From Lysobacterales bacterium (GTDB lineage Bacteria; Pseudomonadota; Gammaproteobacteria; Xanthomonadales; Xanthomonadaceae): DNA of 64,000 nucleotides. The notes under the pieces were generated by a model that worked only from the letters and a program-made list of their open reading frames with translations, searched no databases and was not told the DNA's origin. Positions 48,306 through 56,962 of the stretch are shown here, one piece after another (positions within the stretch are counted from its first letter, which is position 1; each line of letters begins with the position of its first letter). Location: positions 124,001-188,000 of the forward strand of contig JAEKKX010000003.1 in NCBI GenBank assembly GCA_019510125.1. The letters run 5' to 3'. The position numbers and the translations under genes are program-made.

Positions 48306-50339
48306 TTGTCCCAGCCCGCCCCCAGCCTCGACGCCGCCCTCGATCGCGCTTCGCGCCTGCTCGGCAGCGATCCGGAAGCGGCCGGTCGCGAGGCGGACGG
48401 CGTCCTGCACGTGGCCCCGGGGCATCCCGCCGCGCGCCTCGTGCGCGCCGCCGCGCACCGCCTGTGCGGGCGGCCGGGCGAGGCGGTCGCGGTGCTCGAA
48501 CCGCTGCTGCGCGAGCAGCCGCAGGCGGCGCTGGGGCACTACGAACTCGGGGTCGCGCTGAGCGCGCAGGGCCGGCACGCGGCCGCGGTGGCCGCGCTGC
48601 GCCGCGCGCTGGCGCTGCAGCCGGACCTGGCGCAGGCACGCCTCGCGCTGGCCGATGCCCTGCATGCCGGGGGCGATCGCGAAGCCGCGGACGCGGCCTA
48701 TCTCGCCTACCTGCGGCATTCGGCCCGCGACCCGCGGCTGCTGCAGGCGGCAGACGCGCTGGCCGGCGGACGCCTGCCCGACGCCGAGACCCGGCTGCGC
48801 GTCTGGCTGAAGCAGCGGCCCACCGACATCGGCGCGCTGCGCATGCTGGCCGAACTCGCGGCCCGGGTCGGCCGCACCGAGGAGGCGCTGCAACTGCTCG
48901 AGCGCTGCCTCGAACTGGCGCCGGGCTTCCGCGAGGCGCGCCAGCACTACGCGCTGGTGCTGCATCGCGACCAGCAGTCGGCGCGCGCGCTGGAGCAGCT
49001 CGACATGCTGCTCGCCGTGGAGCCCGACCATCCCGGCTGCCGCACGCTCAAGGCGGCGATCCTGTGCCGGCTCGGCGAGTACGAGGCCGGCATCGCGCTG
49101 TACGCGGCGCTGCTCGAACAGTTCCCGGACAACCCGCGGCTGTGGATGAGCCACGGCCACGCGCTCAAGACCGCCGGCCGCCAGGACGAGGCGGTCGCCG
49201 CCTACCGGCGCAGCCTCGCGCTCGATCCGGGCTTCGGCGAGGCGTACTGGAGCCTCGCCAACCTCAAGACCGTGCGCTTCGACGATGCCGACCTCGACGC
49301 GATGCGCGCCCAGCTCGCGCGCACCGACCTGGCCGACGAGCACCGTCTGCATTTCGATTTCGCGCTGGGCAAGGCGCTCGAGGACCGCAAGGTCCATGCG
49401 GACGCGTTCGCGCACTACGCCGCGGGCAACGCGCGGCGGCTGGCGATGCTGCCGTACCGCGCCGCCGACACCCGCACCCGGGTCGAGCGCGCGATGGCGA
49501 CCTACACCCCCGATTTCTTCGCCCAGCGCGCCGGGGTCGGCGATCCCGCGCCGGACCCGATCTTCATCGTCGGCCTGCCGCGGTCGGGATCGACCCTGCT
49601 CGAGCAGATCCTGTCCAGCCATTCCGCGGTCGAAGGCACGATGGAGCTGCCCGAGGTCATCGGCCTGACCCGCGCGCTGCGCCGCAGCGCCGAGGACGGC
49701 GGCAGCTACCACGACGTGGTCGCCGGGCTCGCGCCCGAAGCGTTCGCGGCGCTCGGCCGGCAGTACCTCGAACGCACCCGCGTGCAGCGCAAGACCGGCG
49801 CGCCGCTGTTCGTGGACAAGATGCCGAACAACTTCCTGCACCTCGGCCTGATCCACCTGATGCTGCCGAACGCGAAGATCGTCGATGCGCGCCGGCACCC
49901 CATGGCCTGCTGCTTCTCCGGTTTCAAGCAGCACTTCGCGCGCGGCCAGAACTTCAGCTACGCGCTGGACGACATCGGCCGCTACTACCGCGACTACGTC
50001 GAGCTGATGGCGCACTTCGACGCGGTGTTCGCCGCGCTCGGCCGCCCGGGGCGGGTGCACCGCGTCATCCACGAACACCTGGTCGAGGACACCGAGGCCG
50101 AGGTCCGCCGCCTGCTGGACTACTGCGGGCTGCCGTTCGAGGACGGCTGCCTGCGCTTCTTCGAGAACGCCCGCCCGGTGCGCACCGCCAGTTCCGAACA
50201 GGTGCGGCGCCCGATCAACCGCGACGGCCTGGAGCAGTGGCGGCACTACGCGCCGTGGCTGGGGCCGCTGGAAGCGGCGCTCGGCCCGGTGCTCGACGCG
50301 TATCCGGAGGTGCCCGCGTTCGCGCCCGTGAGGCCTTGA
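48306..50339 (+). CDS. TPR-repeat sulfotransferase
   Basis: Protein of about 677 residues. The N-terminal half is built of TPR units (for example ALGHYELGVALSAQGRHAAAVAALRRALALQPDLAQARLALADALHAGG). The C-terminal half is a PAPS-type sulfotransferase: 5'-phosphosulfate loop FIVGLPRSGSTLLEQILSSH, KMPNNFLHLGLIHLMLPNAKIVDARRHP with the 3'-phosphate-binding part, and a VHRVIHEHLVED strand. The start is uncertain: TTG at 48306 behind GCAGGAC, with the frame open further upstream. Followed by a TonB-dependent receptor, a recurrent pair in this bacterial group; the sulfated substrate is unknown. Confidence 0.85.
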   Translation: MSQPAPSLDAALDRASRLLGSDPEAAGREADGVLHVAPGHPAARLVRAAAHRLCGRPGEAVAVLEPLLREQPQAALGHYELGVALSAQGRHAAAVAALRRALALQPDLAQARLALADALHAGGDREAADAAYLAYLRHSARDPRLLQAADALAGGRLPDAETRLRVWLKQRPTDIGALRMLAELAARVGRTEEALQLLERCLELAPGFREARQHYALVLHRDQQSARALEQLDMLLAVEPDHPGCRTLKAAILCRLGEYEAGIALYAALLEQFPDNPRLWMSHGHALKTAGRQDEAVAAYRRSLALDPGFGEAYWSLANLKTVRFDDADLDAMRAQLARTDLADEHRLHFDFALGKALEDRKVHADAFAHYAAGNARRLAMLPYRAADTRTRVERAMATYTPDFFAQRAGVGDPAPDPIFIVGLPRSGSTLLEQILSSHSAVEGTMELPEVIGLTRALRRSAEDGGSYHDVVAGLAPEAFAALGRQYLERTRVQRKTGAPLFVDKMPNNFLHLGLIHLMLPNAKIVDARRHPMACCFSGFKQHFARGQNFSYALDDIGRYYRDYVELMAHFDAVFAALGRPGRVHRVIHEHLVEDTEAEVRRLLDYCGLPFEDGCLRFFENARPVRTASSEQVRRPINRDGLEQWRHYAPWLGPLEAALGPVLDAYPEVPAFAPVRP

Positions 50340-50384
50340 TCGCCGTCGTCCCGCCGGAGGTCGGCGCGCCGGACTCCGGAGCAC

Positions 50385-50474
50385 GTTGCATATGAGCACG
50401 TTCCACATGAGCACGCTGCACCCGAACCCGCTGCACATGAACATGCCGCACCCGAACACGCCGCATACCAACAC
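50385..50474 (+). repeat. 15-bp tandem repeat, six units, upstream of the TonB receptor
   Basis: Units start at 50385, 50400, 50415, 50430, 50445 and 50460, consensus GCTGCACATGAACAC, followed by two related 14-bp units (50475, 50489). The frame is continuous with the receptor gene and would encode HMNMP/HPNTP pentapeptides, but the receptor's own ribosome binding site and start lie after it. Confidence 0.92.
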
Positions 50475-50526
50475 GTCTGAACCGAATCGTTGCAACCGAA
50501 TCGTTCCACCACACGGGGAGAGTCCG

Positions 50527-52974
50527 ATGCGTCACCGAAACCACTGCAATACCCGAAGGTCCGGCGAGCGCCGTGCGCCCGCACGACTGCCGCTGGCCCT
50601 GGCGATCTACGCCGCGTTCGCCGGCACCGCCGGCGCCGCGCTGGCGCAGGACCCGGGCGCGGCCAAGGACGACAGTCCTTCGCTGGACACCATCACCGTC
50701 ACCGCGCAGAAGCGCACCGAGAACGCGCAGGACGTGCCGATCAGCCTGAACGTCATCGGCGCGCAGCAGCTCGACGAGATGCACGTCAGCGACTTCGAGG
50801 ACTACGCCAAGCTGCTGCCGAGCGTGTCGATCACGCCCAACGGTCCGGGCTTCGGCCAGGTCTACATGCGCGGCGTGGTCAGCGGCGGCGACGGCAACCA
50901 TTCCGGCCCGCTGCCCAGCGTCGGCATGTACCTCGACGAGCAGCCGATCACCACCATCCAGGGCGCGCTCGACCTGCACGTCTACGACATCGAGCGCGTC
51001 GAGGCGCTGTCGGGCCCGCAGGGCACGCTGTACGGCGCCAGTTCCGAGGCCGGCACGCTGCGCCTGATCACCCGCAAGCCCGACACCAGCGGCTTCGCCG
51101 CCGGCTACGGCGTCGAGGTCAACGCGATCGACGGCGGCGGCTGGGGCCACGTGGTCGAAGGCTTCGTCAACGTGCCGGTCTCCGACCGCACCGCGCTGCG
51201 CGCGGTCGCCTGGCAGAAGCACGACGCCGGCTGGGTCGACAACGTCTACGGCGAGCGCACCTACCCGACCTCCGGCATCACCCAGAACAACGCGAACCGG
51301 GTCGAGGACAACTACAACGACACCGACACCGCCGGCGCGCGCTTCGCGATGAAGTTCGACCTCGGCGAGAACTGGACGATCACCCCGACCATCATGGGGC
51401 AGCGCCAGAAGACCAACGGCAGCTTCGCCTACGACAATCGCCTCGGCGAGAACAGGATCAGCCACGCGTATCCGGAGTCGTCCGACGACCGCTGGAACCA
51501 GGCCGCGCTGACCGTGCAGGGCAAGATCGGCAATTTCGACCTGACCTACGCCTTCGCCCACCTCAAGCGCGACGTCGACACCGATTCCGACTACAGCGAC
51601 TACGGCTACTGGTACGACACGCTGGCGGGCTACGGCGCCTATTTCTACGACGACAACGGCGACTACATCAACCCGGCCCAGTACATCCAGGCCAAGGACC
51701 GCTACAAGAAGACCAGCCACGAACTGCGCATCGCCTCGCCGCAGGACAACCGCCTGCGCTTCGTCGCCGGCCTGTTCTGGATGGACCAGACCCACGACAT
51801 CCAGCAGCGCTACAAGGTCGACGGCCTCGCCGGCATCCTGTCGGTGCGCGGCTGGGAGGACACGATCTGGCTGACCAAGCAGGATCGCCGCGATCACGAC
51901 GAAGCGGTCTTCGGCGAACTGTCGTTCGACTTCAACGACAAGCTCACCGGCACGGTCGGCTTCCGCCACTTCCGCGCGCGCAACTCGCTGAAGGGCTTCT
52001 TCGGTTTCGCCAACGGTTACTCCTCGCAGACCGGCCAGTTGCCCGAGAACCGCTACGGCGAAGCGGCCTGCATCGTGCGCTACGGCACCAACCCGGCGCA
52101 GTGGCCCTCGTTCCACGGCGCGCCCTGCACCGTGTTCGACAAGCACGTCACCGAGAACGACACCCTCGGCAAGGCCAACCTGTCGTGGAAGTTCGCGCCG
52201 GGCAAGATGGCGTATTTCACCTGGTCGGAAGGCTATCGCCCGGGCGGCATCAACCGCCGCGGCACGCTGCCGCCGTACATCACCGAGTTCCTGACCAACT
52301 ACGAGATCGGCTGGAAGACCACCTGGCTCGACAACCGCCTGACCTTCAACGGCGCGGTGTTCAACCAGATCTGGGACGACTTCCAGTTCCCGGTGCTGGG
52401 CCAGAACGGCCTGACCGAGATCCGCAACGCCAACCAGGCGCGCATCCGCGGCCTGGAAATGGACATGAACTGGGCGGCGACCTACAACCTCAAGCTCTCC
52501 GCCGGCCTCGGGCTGTACCGGGCCGAGCTGACCGAGAACTACTGCGGCGAAGTCGACGCGAACGGCAATCCCATCACGACCTGCGCACCGGTCGACCTGC
52601 AGGCCTCGCGGGGCACGCGCCTGCCGATCACCCCGGACTACAAGGGCAATATCACTGCGCGCTACACCTTCGACGTCCGCGGCTACGAGGCGTACTGGCA
52701 GGGCTCGGTGGTGGCGGAAGGCCGGCGCACGTCGGACCTGCGCAGCGTCGAACGCGAAATCGTCGGCGACCTGCCGGCGTACACCCTCGCGGACTTCGGC
52801 GTGGGCATCCGCAAGAACAGTTGGTCGGTGGACTTCTACGTCAAGAACCTGTTCGACGACAACGCGCAGTACAACCGCTACACCCAGTGCGCCGAGGCGA
52901 TCTGCGGCGGCGACGTGTATTCGGTGTCCGCGCCGCCGCGCACGTTCGGGATCAAGTTCAGCCAGGAGTTCTGA
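50527..52974 (+). CDS. TonB-dependent outer-membrane receptor
   Basis: Protein of 815 residues. Signal peptide (LPLALAIYAAFAGTAGAALAQ), then a TonB box-like LDTITVTAQKR, plug domain (QDVPISLNVIGAQQLDEMHVSDFEDYAKLLPSV; IERVEALSGPQGTLYGASSEAGTLRLITRKP) and a 22-strand barrel ending in the C-terminal aromatic FGIKFSQEF. The ATG at 50527 has GGGGAG upstream and gives a normal signal peptide. Substrate unknown; receptors of this IPR000531-like type in xanthomonads take up carbohydrates, siderophores or other large ligands. Its partner is the TPR-sulfotransferase. Confidence 0.92.
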   Translation: MRHRNHCNTRRSGERRAPARLPLALAIYAAFAGTAGAALAQDPGAAKDDSPSLDTITVTAQKRTENAQDVPISLNVIGAQQLDEMHVSDFEDYAKLLPSVSITPNGPGFGQVYMRGVVSGGDGNHSGPLPSVGMYLDEQPITTIQGALDLHVYDIERVEALSGPQGTLYGASSEAGTLRLITRKPDTSGFAAGYGVEVNAIDGGGWGHVVEGFVNVPVSDRTALRAVAWQKHDAGWVDNVYGERTYPTSGITQNNANRVEDNYNDTDTAGARFAMKFDLGENWTITPTIMGQRQKTNGSFAYDNRLGENRISHAYPESSDDRWNQAALTVQGKIGNFDLTYAFAHLKRDVDTDSDYSDYGYWYDTLAGYGAYFYDDNGDYINPAQYIQAKDRYKKTSHELRIASPQDNRLRFVAGLFWMDQTHDIQQRYKVDGLAGILSVRGWEDTIWLTKQDRRDHDEAVFGELSFDFNDKLTGTVGFRHFRARNSLKGFFGFANGYSSQTGQLPENRYGEAACIVRYGTNPAQWPSFHGAPCTVFDKHVTENDTLGKANLSWKFAPGKMAYFTWSEGYRPGGINRRGTLPPYITEFLTNYEIGWKTTWLDNRLTFNGAVFNQIWDDFQFPVLGQNGLTEIRNANQARIRGLEMDMNWAATYNLKLSAGLGLYRAELTENYCGEVDANGNPITTCAPVDLQASRGTRLPITPDYKGNITARYTFDVRGYEAYWQGSVVAEGRRTSDLRSVEREIVGDLPAYTLADFGVGIRKNSWSVDFYVKNLFDDNAQYNRYTQCAEAICGGDVYSVSAPPRTFGIKFSQEF

Positions 52975-53028
52975 GCGGGCGAAGCTCCGTTCCAGTCCGC
53001 GTTTCAACATACGTTCCAGCGCGACACG

Positions 53029-53059
53029 ACGGGCCGCCTCCGGGCGGCCCGTTTCTTTT
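53029..53059. terminator. Rho-independent terminator behind the TonB receptor
   Basis: Stem ACGGGCCGCC / GGCGGCCCGT (53029-53038, 53043-53052) with a 4-base loop followed by TTCTTTT. It closes the receptor transcript on the plus strand, just before the convergent kinase gene. Confidence 0.88.
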
Positions 53060-53079
53060 GCAGGTGGCGATGCGCGCGC

Positions 53080-54492
53080 TCAGGGCTCGGGCTGGTCCCC
53101 GCGCGCCGGCGCACGCACGACGGTGACCGTGCACGGCGCCTCCGCGACCACGTGCGCGGAGACGCTGCCTAGGATCCGGCGCATGCCGGTCACCCCGCGT
53201 GCGCCCATGATCAGGTGGTCGACGCCGTTGTCGCGGGCGTAGTCCAGCAGCGCGTGCGCGGGATCGCTGTGTTCGAGCACGTGCACGGTGACGCGATGCT
53301 CGTCGAGGCCGAGCGGGCGGATCCAGTCGCGCAGCGCGATCAGGCGCTTGACGTGGCGGTTGCGGCCGGCGGCGTCGAGGTTGCTGTCGAGGCCGATGCG
53401 CGCGGTCCTCATCACCGTCACGCAGGCCAGCCGCGAACGCGGGAAGCTCGAGACGATCCGCTGCACGTTGCCGCGCAGCGCGGCGCACAGGGCCGCATCC
53501 TCGTGCTTGAGGTCGACCGCCACCATCAGCAGCGGCGCTTCTTCCAGGTGCGTGGACAGCGCGCTGCGCGGCGCGCGGTCGCGGCCGAGGTTGCGCCACC
53601 AGCGCTTCATCACCGCGAGCCGGCCGTCGCGGTGGCTGCGGTCGGCGCGCGCGGTCAGCGCCACCTGCTCGGGATGCTGCAGGTCGTGCGCAAGCTGGGC
53701 CGCGGTGGCGGGGCGCGCGTCGGGATCGGGTTCCAGGCAGCGCAGGATCGTCTCCTGCAGCCAGCGCGGGATGTCCGGGCGGATCGCGCGCGGCGGCACC
53801 GGGTCGCGGTACAGCCGCCGGCGCAGCCCGGCCTCGCTGCCGGGATTGCCGAACGGGCGTTCGCCGGTGGCGAGGTGGTAGAGGGTCACGCCCAGCGCGA
53901 ACAGGTCGCTGCGCGGCTCGTCGCGCACGCCCAGCACCTGTTCCGGCGCGATGTACGGCGCGGTGCCGATCGGCACCCGGAACTGCTCGGCGAGCAGGTC
54001 CGGCAGGTGCGCGTGGTGCGACAGGCCGAAGTCGATCAGCGCGACGCTGCCGTCGGGCCGGCGCAGCAGGTTGCTCGGCTTGATGTCGAGGTGGATGACG
54101 TCCTGCTGCTGCAGCGCGTGGATGGCGGCGGCCGCCAGCGCGCCGAGTTCGGCGACCTGCTGCGGCGGCAGCGGCGCCTGCTCCAGCAGCGGCCGCAGCG
54201 TTTCGCCCGCCAGGTGCTCCATCACCAGCCACGGCTGGTCGTGGTAGTCGCCGGCGGCGACGAAGCGCGGCACGTGCGGGCCACGCAGCATCGGCAGGAT
54301 CATGCGCTCGACCTCGAAGCCGACGATCTGGGTCGCCGCCTCGCCGTAGCCGACCCGCGCCAGCTTCATCAGCAGCGGGAAGTCGTGGCCGGGGTGGGCC
54401 ACGCGCCAGAGCGTGGCCATGCCGCCCTCGTGCAGCGGCGCGACCAGCTCGAAGCCGTCGATCGTCAATCCGGGGGTCAGCGCGACCGGCAT
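53080..54492 (-). CDS. Serine/threonine kinase fused to a universal stress domain
   Basis: Protein of 470 residues. N-terminal Hanks-type kinase (about 12-270): glycine loop LHEGGMATLWRV, lysine in PLLMKLARV, catalytic loop IHLDIKPSNLLRR, metal motif LIDFGLSHH, and IGTAPYIAPEQ. The catalytic loop has HLD in place of HRD, so it is a non-RD kinase. The C-terminal part (about 310-460) is a UspA-like alpha/beta domain ending DHLIMGARGVTGMRRILGSVSAHVVAEAPCTVTVV. No membrane helix. The adjacent phosphoesterase starts two bases upstream and may be its partner in an operon. Confidence 0.9.
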   Translation of the reverse strand: MPVALTPGLTIDGFELVAPLHEGGMATLWRVAHPGHDFPLLMKLARVGYGEAATQIVGFEVERMILPMLRGPHVPRFVAAGDYHDQPWLVMEHLAGETLRPLLEQAPLPPQQVAELGALAAAAIHALQQQDVIHLDIKPSNLLRRPDGSVALIDFGLSHHAHLPDLLAEQFRVPIGTAPYIAPEQVLGVRDEPRSDLFALGVTLYHLATGERPFGNPGSEAGLRRRLYRDPVPPRAIRPDIPRWLQETILRCLEPDPDARPATAAQLAHDLQHPEQVALTARADRSHRDGRLAVMKRWWRNLGRDRAPRSALSTHLEEAPLLMVAVDLKHEDAALCAALRGNVQRIVSSFPRSRLACVTVMRTARIGLDSNLDAAGRNRHVKRLIALRDWIRPLGLDEHRVTVHVLEHSDPAHALLDYARDNGVDHLIMGARGVTGMRRILGSVSAHVVAEAPCTVTVVRAPARGDQPEP

Positions 54493-54493
54493 C

Positions 54494-55249
54494 TCAGCGA
54501 CCCTCCGTCAGACGTCGCGCCAGCGATTCGGGGAGACCGGCGGCGACGACCTTCGCCGACGCGCCGTGGTGGTCGTAGGCCACGCGCAGCAGGGTGAGCG
54601 TGCCCGCGACGCTGTCGAACAGCGCGCAGCAGGCGGCCGGGTTGCCGTCGCGCGGCTGGCCGCAGGAGCCCGGCAGCGCCAGCCAGCGCCGGCTGCCGAG
54701 CAGCGGCATCGCGACCCCCGGCGTCGGCGCGAAGTGGCGCGCGCCGCCCTCCGGCTGCGAGTGGTACAGCGCCGGCTCGTGGACGTGGCCGCAGAAGGTG
54801 ATGCGCTGGCGGGTGGCGGACAGGCTCTGCGCCGCCGCCAGCGCGTTGGCGACGTAGCCCCACTGCAGCGGGGCCCACGCGTTGGCGTGGACGTAGAGCC
54901 GGTCGTCCTCCTCGACCGTCGCCGGCAGCGCGGCCAGGAACGCGCGCTGGGCGTCGGACAGGCGCGCGCGGGTCCACGCGATCGCGGCCTGCGCGTGCGC
55001 GTGGCGCTGCACGTCCGCGTCCGCCTGCGCGTCGCGCACGACCGCTTCGTCGTGATTGCCCAGCACCGCCGCGCCGCCGGCCTCGACCAGCGCCTGCGCG
55101 GTGTCCACGGCCCAGGCCGGGTCCGCGCCGTAGCCGACGATGTCGCCGAGCAGCACCGCCCGGTCGAACCCGAGGCGGCGCAGTTTCGCCAGGCACGCCT
55201 CGCCCGCCTCGCGGTTGGCGTGCAGGTCGGCGAGCAGGGCGATGCGCAT
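54494..55249 (-). CDS. Calcineurin-type metallophosphoesterase
   Basis: Protein of 251 residues with the five metallophosphatase blocks: MRIALLADLHANREA (D-x-H), VLLGDIVGYGADP (GD-x2-G), VLGNHDEAV (GNHD), RLYVHAN and ITFCGHVHEPALY (GH-x-H). Related to diadenosine tetraphosphatase and PP2-like phosphodiesterases. Starts upstream of the kinase in the same direction with a one-base gap. Could reverse the kinase's phosphorylation or act on nucleotides; the first is suggested only by linkage. Confidence 0.88.
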   Translation of the reverse strand: MRIALLADLHANREAGEACLAKLRRLGFDRAVLLGDIVGYGADPAWAVDTAQALVEAGGAAVLGNHDEAVVRDAQADADVQRHAHAQAAIAWTRARLSDAQRAFLAALPATVEEDDRLYVHANAWAPLQWGYVANALAAAQSLSATRQRITFCGHVHEPALYHSQPEGGARHFAPTPGVAMPLLGSRRWLALPGSCGQPRDGNPAACCALFDSVAGTLTLLRVAYDHHGASAKVVAAGLPESLARRLTEGR

Positions 55250-55380
55250 CCCCCGATGCTAGCCCCGCCGGTGGGCGCCCGCGATTGGCGGATCGTCGAA
55301 GGGCATGCGCCCGAACGTCGTGCGCCCGAAGGACAGGGCGGCGAAGCGGCACGGCGCCGGACAGGCGCCGCCGCGCCCCG

Positions 55381-56373
55381 TCAGCGCTTCGGCTTCGCCG
55401 CCGCCGCCGGCGCTTCGCGCACCGGCAGCGGCACGTTGCACAGGTCGATGTGGCCGGCGGGGCGCTTGTAGAAATCGTCGCGGCGGTTGCGGCGGGCCTC
55501 GACCAGTTCGGTGAACAGCGGGGTGTCGGTGCGCAGCACCTGCAGGTTGAGGCGTTCCGCCGGCTTGAGGTCGGAGGCCATTCGCGCCGAACGGATCGCC
55601 ACCCGCTGTTCGGGGCGTTCGTAGAAGCCCAACGGGCCGGTGCCGCGGGGCAGGGCGCTGAGCAGTTCCATGCCCTGCACGACCCGGCCGACCATGCTCA
55701 TGTTGCGGTCGAGCTGGCGCGGCGACTGGCCGATCACGACGTACAGCTCGCTGCCGTCGCTGGAGTCGGCGTCGTTGCCGCGTCCCGCACCGACCGCGCC
55801 GTAGCAGTGCGCGATCCACGCGGTGTCGTCGCGGGTGTCGACGCCGACCGGGAAGCCGTCGCTGAAGCCGACCTGGCGCGCCCAGCCGTCCGCGTCCGGC
55901 AGCGGGGTGAACGGGATGTTGCGTTCGCTGCGGGTGAATTCCGCCGGTAGTTTGGCCTTGGCGCCCTTGGGCAGCGGCCGGCGGGCCTTCTCGTCCTCGC
56001 TCGGGTCGCCCCACTGGGTGACGAAGTTGTCCTGGACGCGGTTGATGCTCAGCCCGTTCCAGTAGCCGCCCCGGGCCAGGGCGCGGACGTTGGCGACGTG
56101 CGCGGGCGCGAACGCCGGCGCCAGTTCGATCACCACCCGGCCGGCGTCGAGGTCGAGATAGAGCGTCCGCGCCGGATCGAGCGCGCGCCAGTCGGACGGC
56201 TTCGAGGCGTCGAGGATCTCCTGCATCGTCCGCGGCTTCGATGCGGCGGGGGCGCTCTGGGCGGGGGCGGTCTGGGCAAGGGCCGCCGGGGCCGTCGCGC
56301 AGACGGTGCAGGCGAAGGCGAAGGCGGCGGGCAGCAGGGTCGCGGGACGGAAGCGCACGGGCTGGAACTCCAT
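55381..56373 (-). CDS. Periplasmic cyclophilin-type peptidyl-prolyl isomerase
   Basis: Protein of 330 residues with a signal peptide ([25 protein letters not shown]) and a cyclophilin domain: [46 protein letters not shown] and a late [14 protein letters not shown]. An insertion of about 90 residues is present between the conserved halves, and the C-terminus adds a basic [19 protein letters not shown] segment. Works on secreted or outer-membrane proteins. Divergent from the PadR operon. Confidence 0.88.
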   Translation of the reverse strand: MEFQPVRFRPATLLPAAFAFACTVCATAPAALAQTAPAQSAPAASKPRTMQEILDASKPSDWRALDPARTLYLDLDAGRVVIELAPAFAPAHVANVRALARGGYWNGLSINRVQDNFVTQWGDPSEDEKARRPLPKGAKAKLPAEFTRSERNIPFTPLPDADGWARQVGFSDGFPVGVDTRDDTAWIAHCYGAVGAGRGNDADSSDGSELYVVIGQSPRQLDRNMSMVGRVVQGMELLSALPRGTGPLGFYERPEQRVAIRSARMASDLKPAERLNLQVLRTDTPLFTELVEARRNRRDDFYKRPAGHIDLCNVPLPVREAPAAAAKPKR

Positions 56374-56485
56374 GGGGGCGTCGCCGGATTCTGGCCGAGA
56401 TGCGGGCGAGCGGCCAGCGGCCGGCCCGCGCCGGGCATGACCGACGGCAGGGAATGACCTCCGGCACATCAGCTAGTCATAACTC

Positions 56486-56514
56486 ATGGATAGTATGCAT
56501 TTCACGATATCCAT
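56486..56514. promoter_or_regulatory. Possible PadR operator
   Basis: Inverted repeat ATGGATA / TATCCAT with a 15-base spacer in an A+T-rich island between the divergent cyclophilin and PadR genes. It overlaps TAGTAT, a possible -10 box. Position and symmetry fit autoregulation by the PadR protein. Confidence 0.5.
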
Positions 56515-56539
56515 CCGATCGACCGATGCAGGTCTTGCC

Positions 56540-56962
56540 ATGAGCCCTCCCGATTCCGTCGCCGACGCCGAGCCCGCCGCCGCCCCCGACCCGGCGCAGG
56601 ACGCCACCGAGGCGCTGCTGCGGAAGTTCCAGAAGGAACTGTCCGCAGGCACGGTGTCGCTGGCCCTGCTGGCGGTGCTCGCCGCCGCCCAGGAGCCGAT
56701 GTACGGCTACCAGATCGCCAAGACCCTCGAGCGCCAGGGCGAGGGCGTGCTCAGCGGCAAGCAGAGCGCGCTGTACCCGGTGCTGCGCAACCTCGAGGCC
56801 GGCGGCCTGCTGTCGAGCGAGGTCGAGCCCTCGATCAGCGGCCCGCCGCGCCGCTACTACCGCATCACGCCGTTCGGGCGCGAGGTCCTGGACGCCTGGT
56901 CCGCGGCCTGGCGCGCCACCCGCGATTCCGTCGATTCCGTTCTCATGGGGAGCCTGTCATGA
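56540..56962 (+). CDS. PadR-family transcriptional regulator
   Basis: Winged-helix regulator of 140 residues: TVSLALLAVLAAAQEPMYGYQIAKTLERQGEGVLSGKQSALYPVLRNLEAGGLLSSEVEPSISGPPRRYYRITPFGREVLDAWSAAW. The start at 56540 follows the operator-like repeat; a start at 56486 would place that repeat in the coding region. It overlaps the next gene by four bases, so the two are coupled and the membrane protein is its probable partner. Confidence 0.88.
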   Translation: MSPPDSVADAEPAAAPDPAQDATEALLRKFQKELSAGTVSLALLAVLAAAQEPMYGYQIAKTLERQGEGVLSGKQSALYPVLRNLEAGGLLSSEVEPSISGPPRRYYRITPFGREVLDAWSAAWRATRDSVDSVLMGSLS

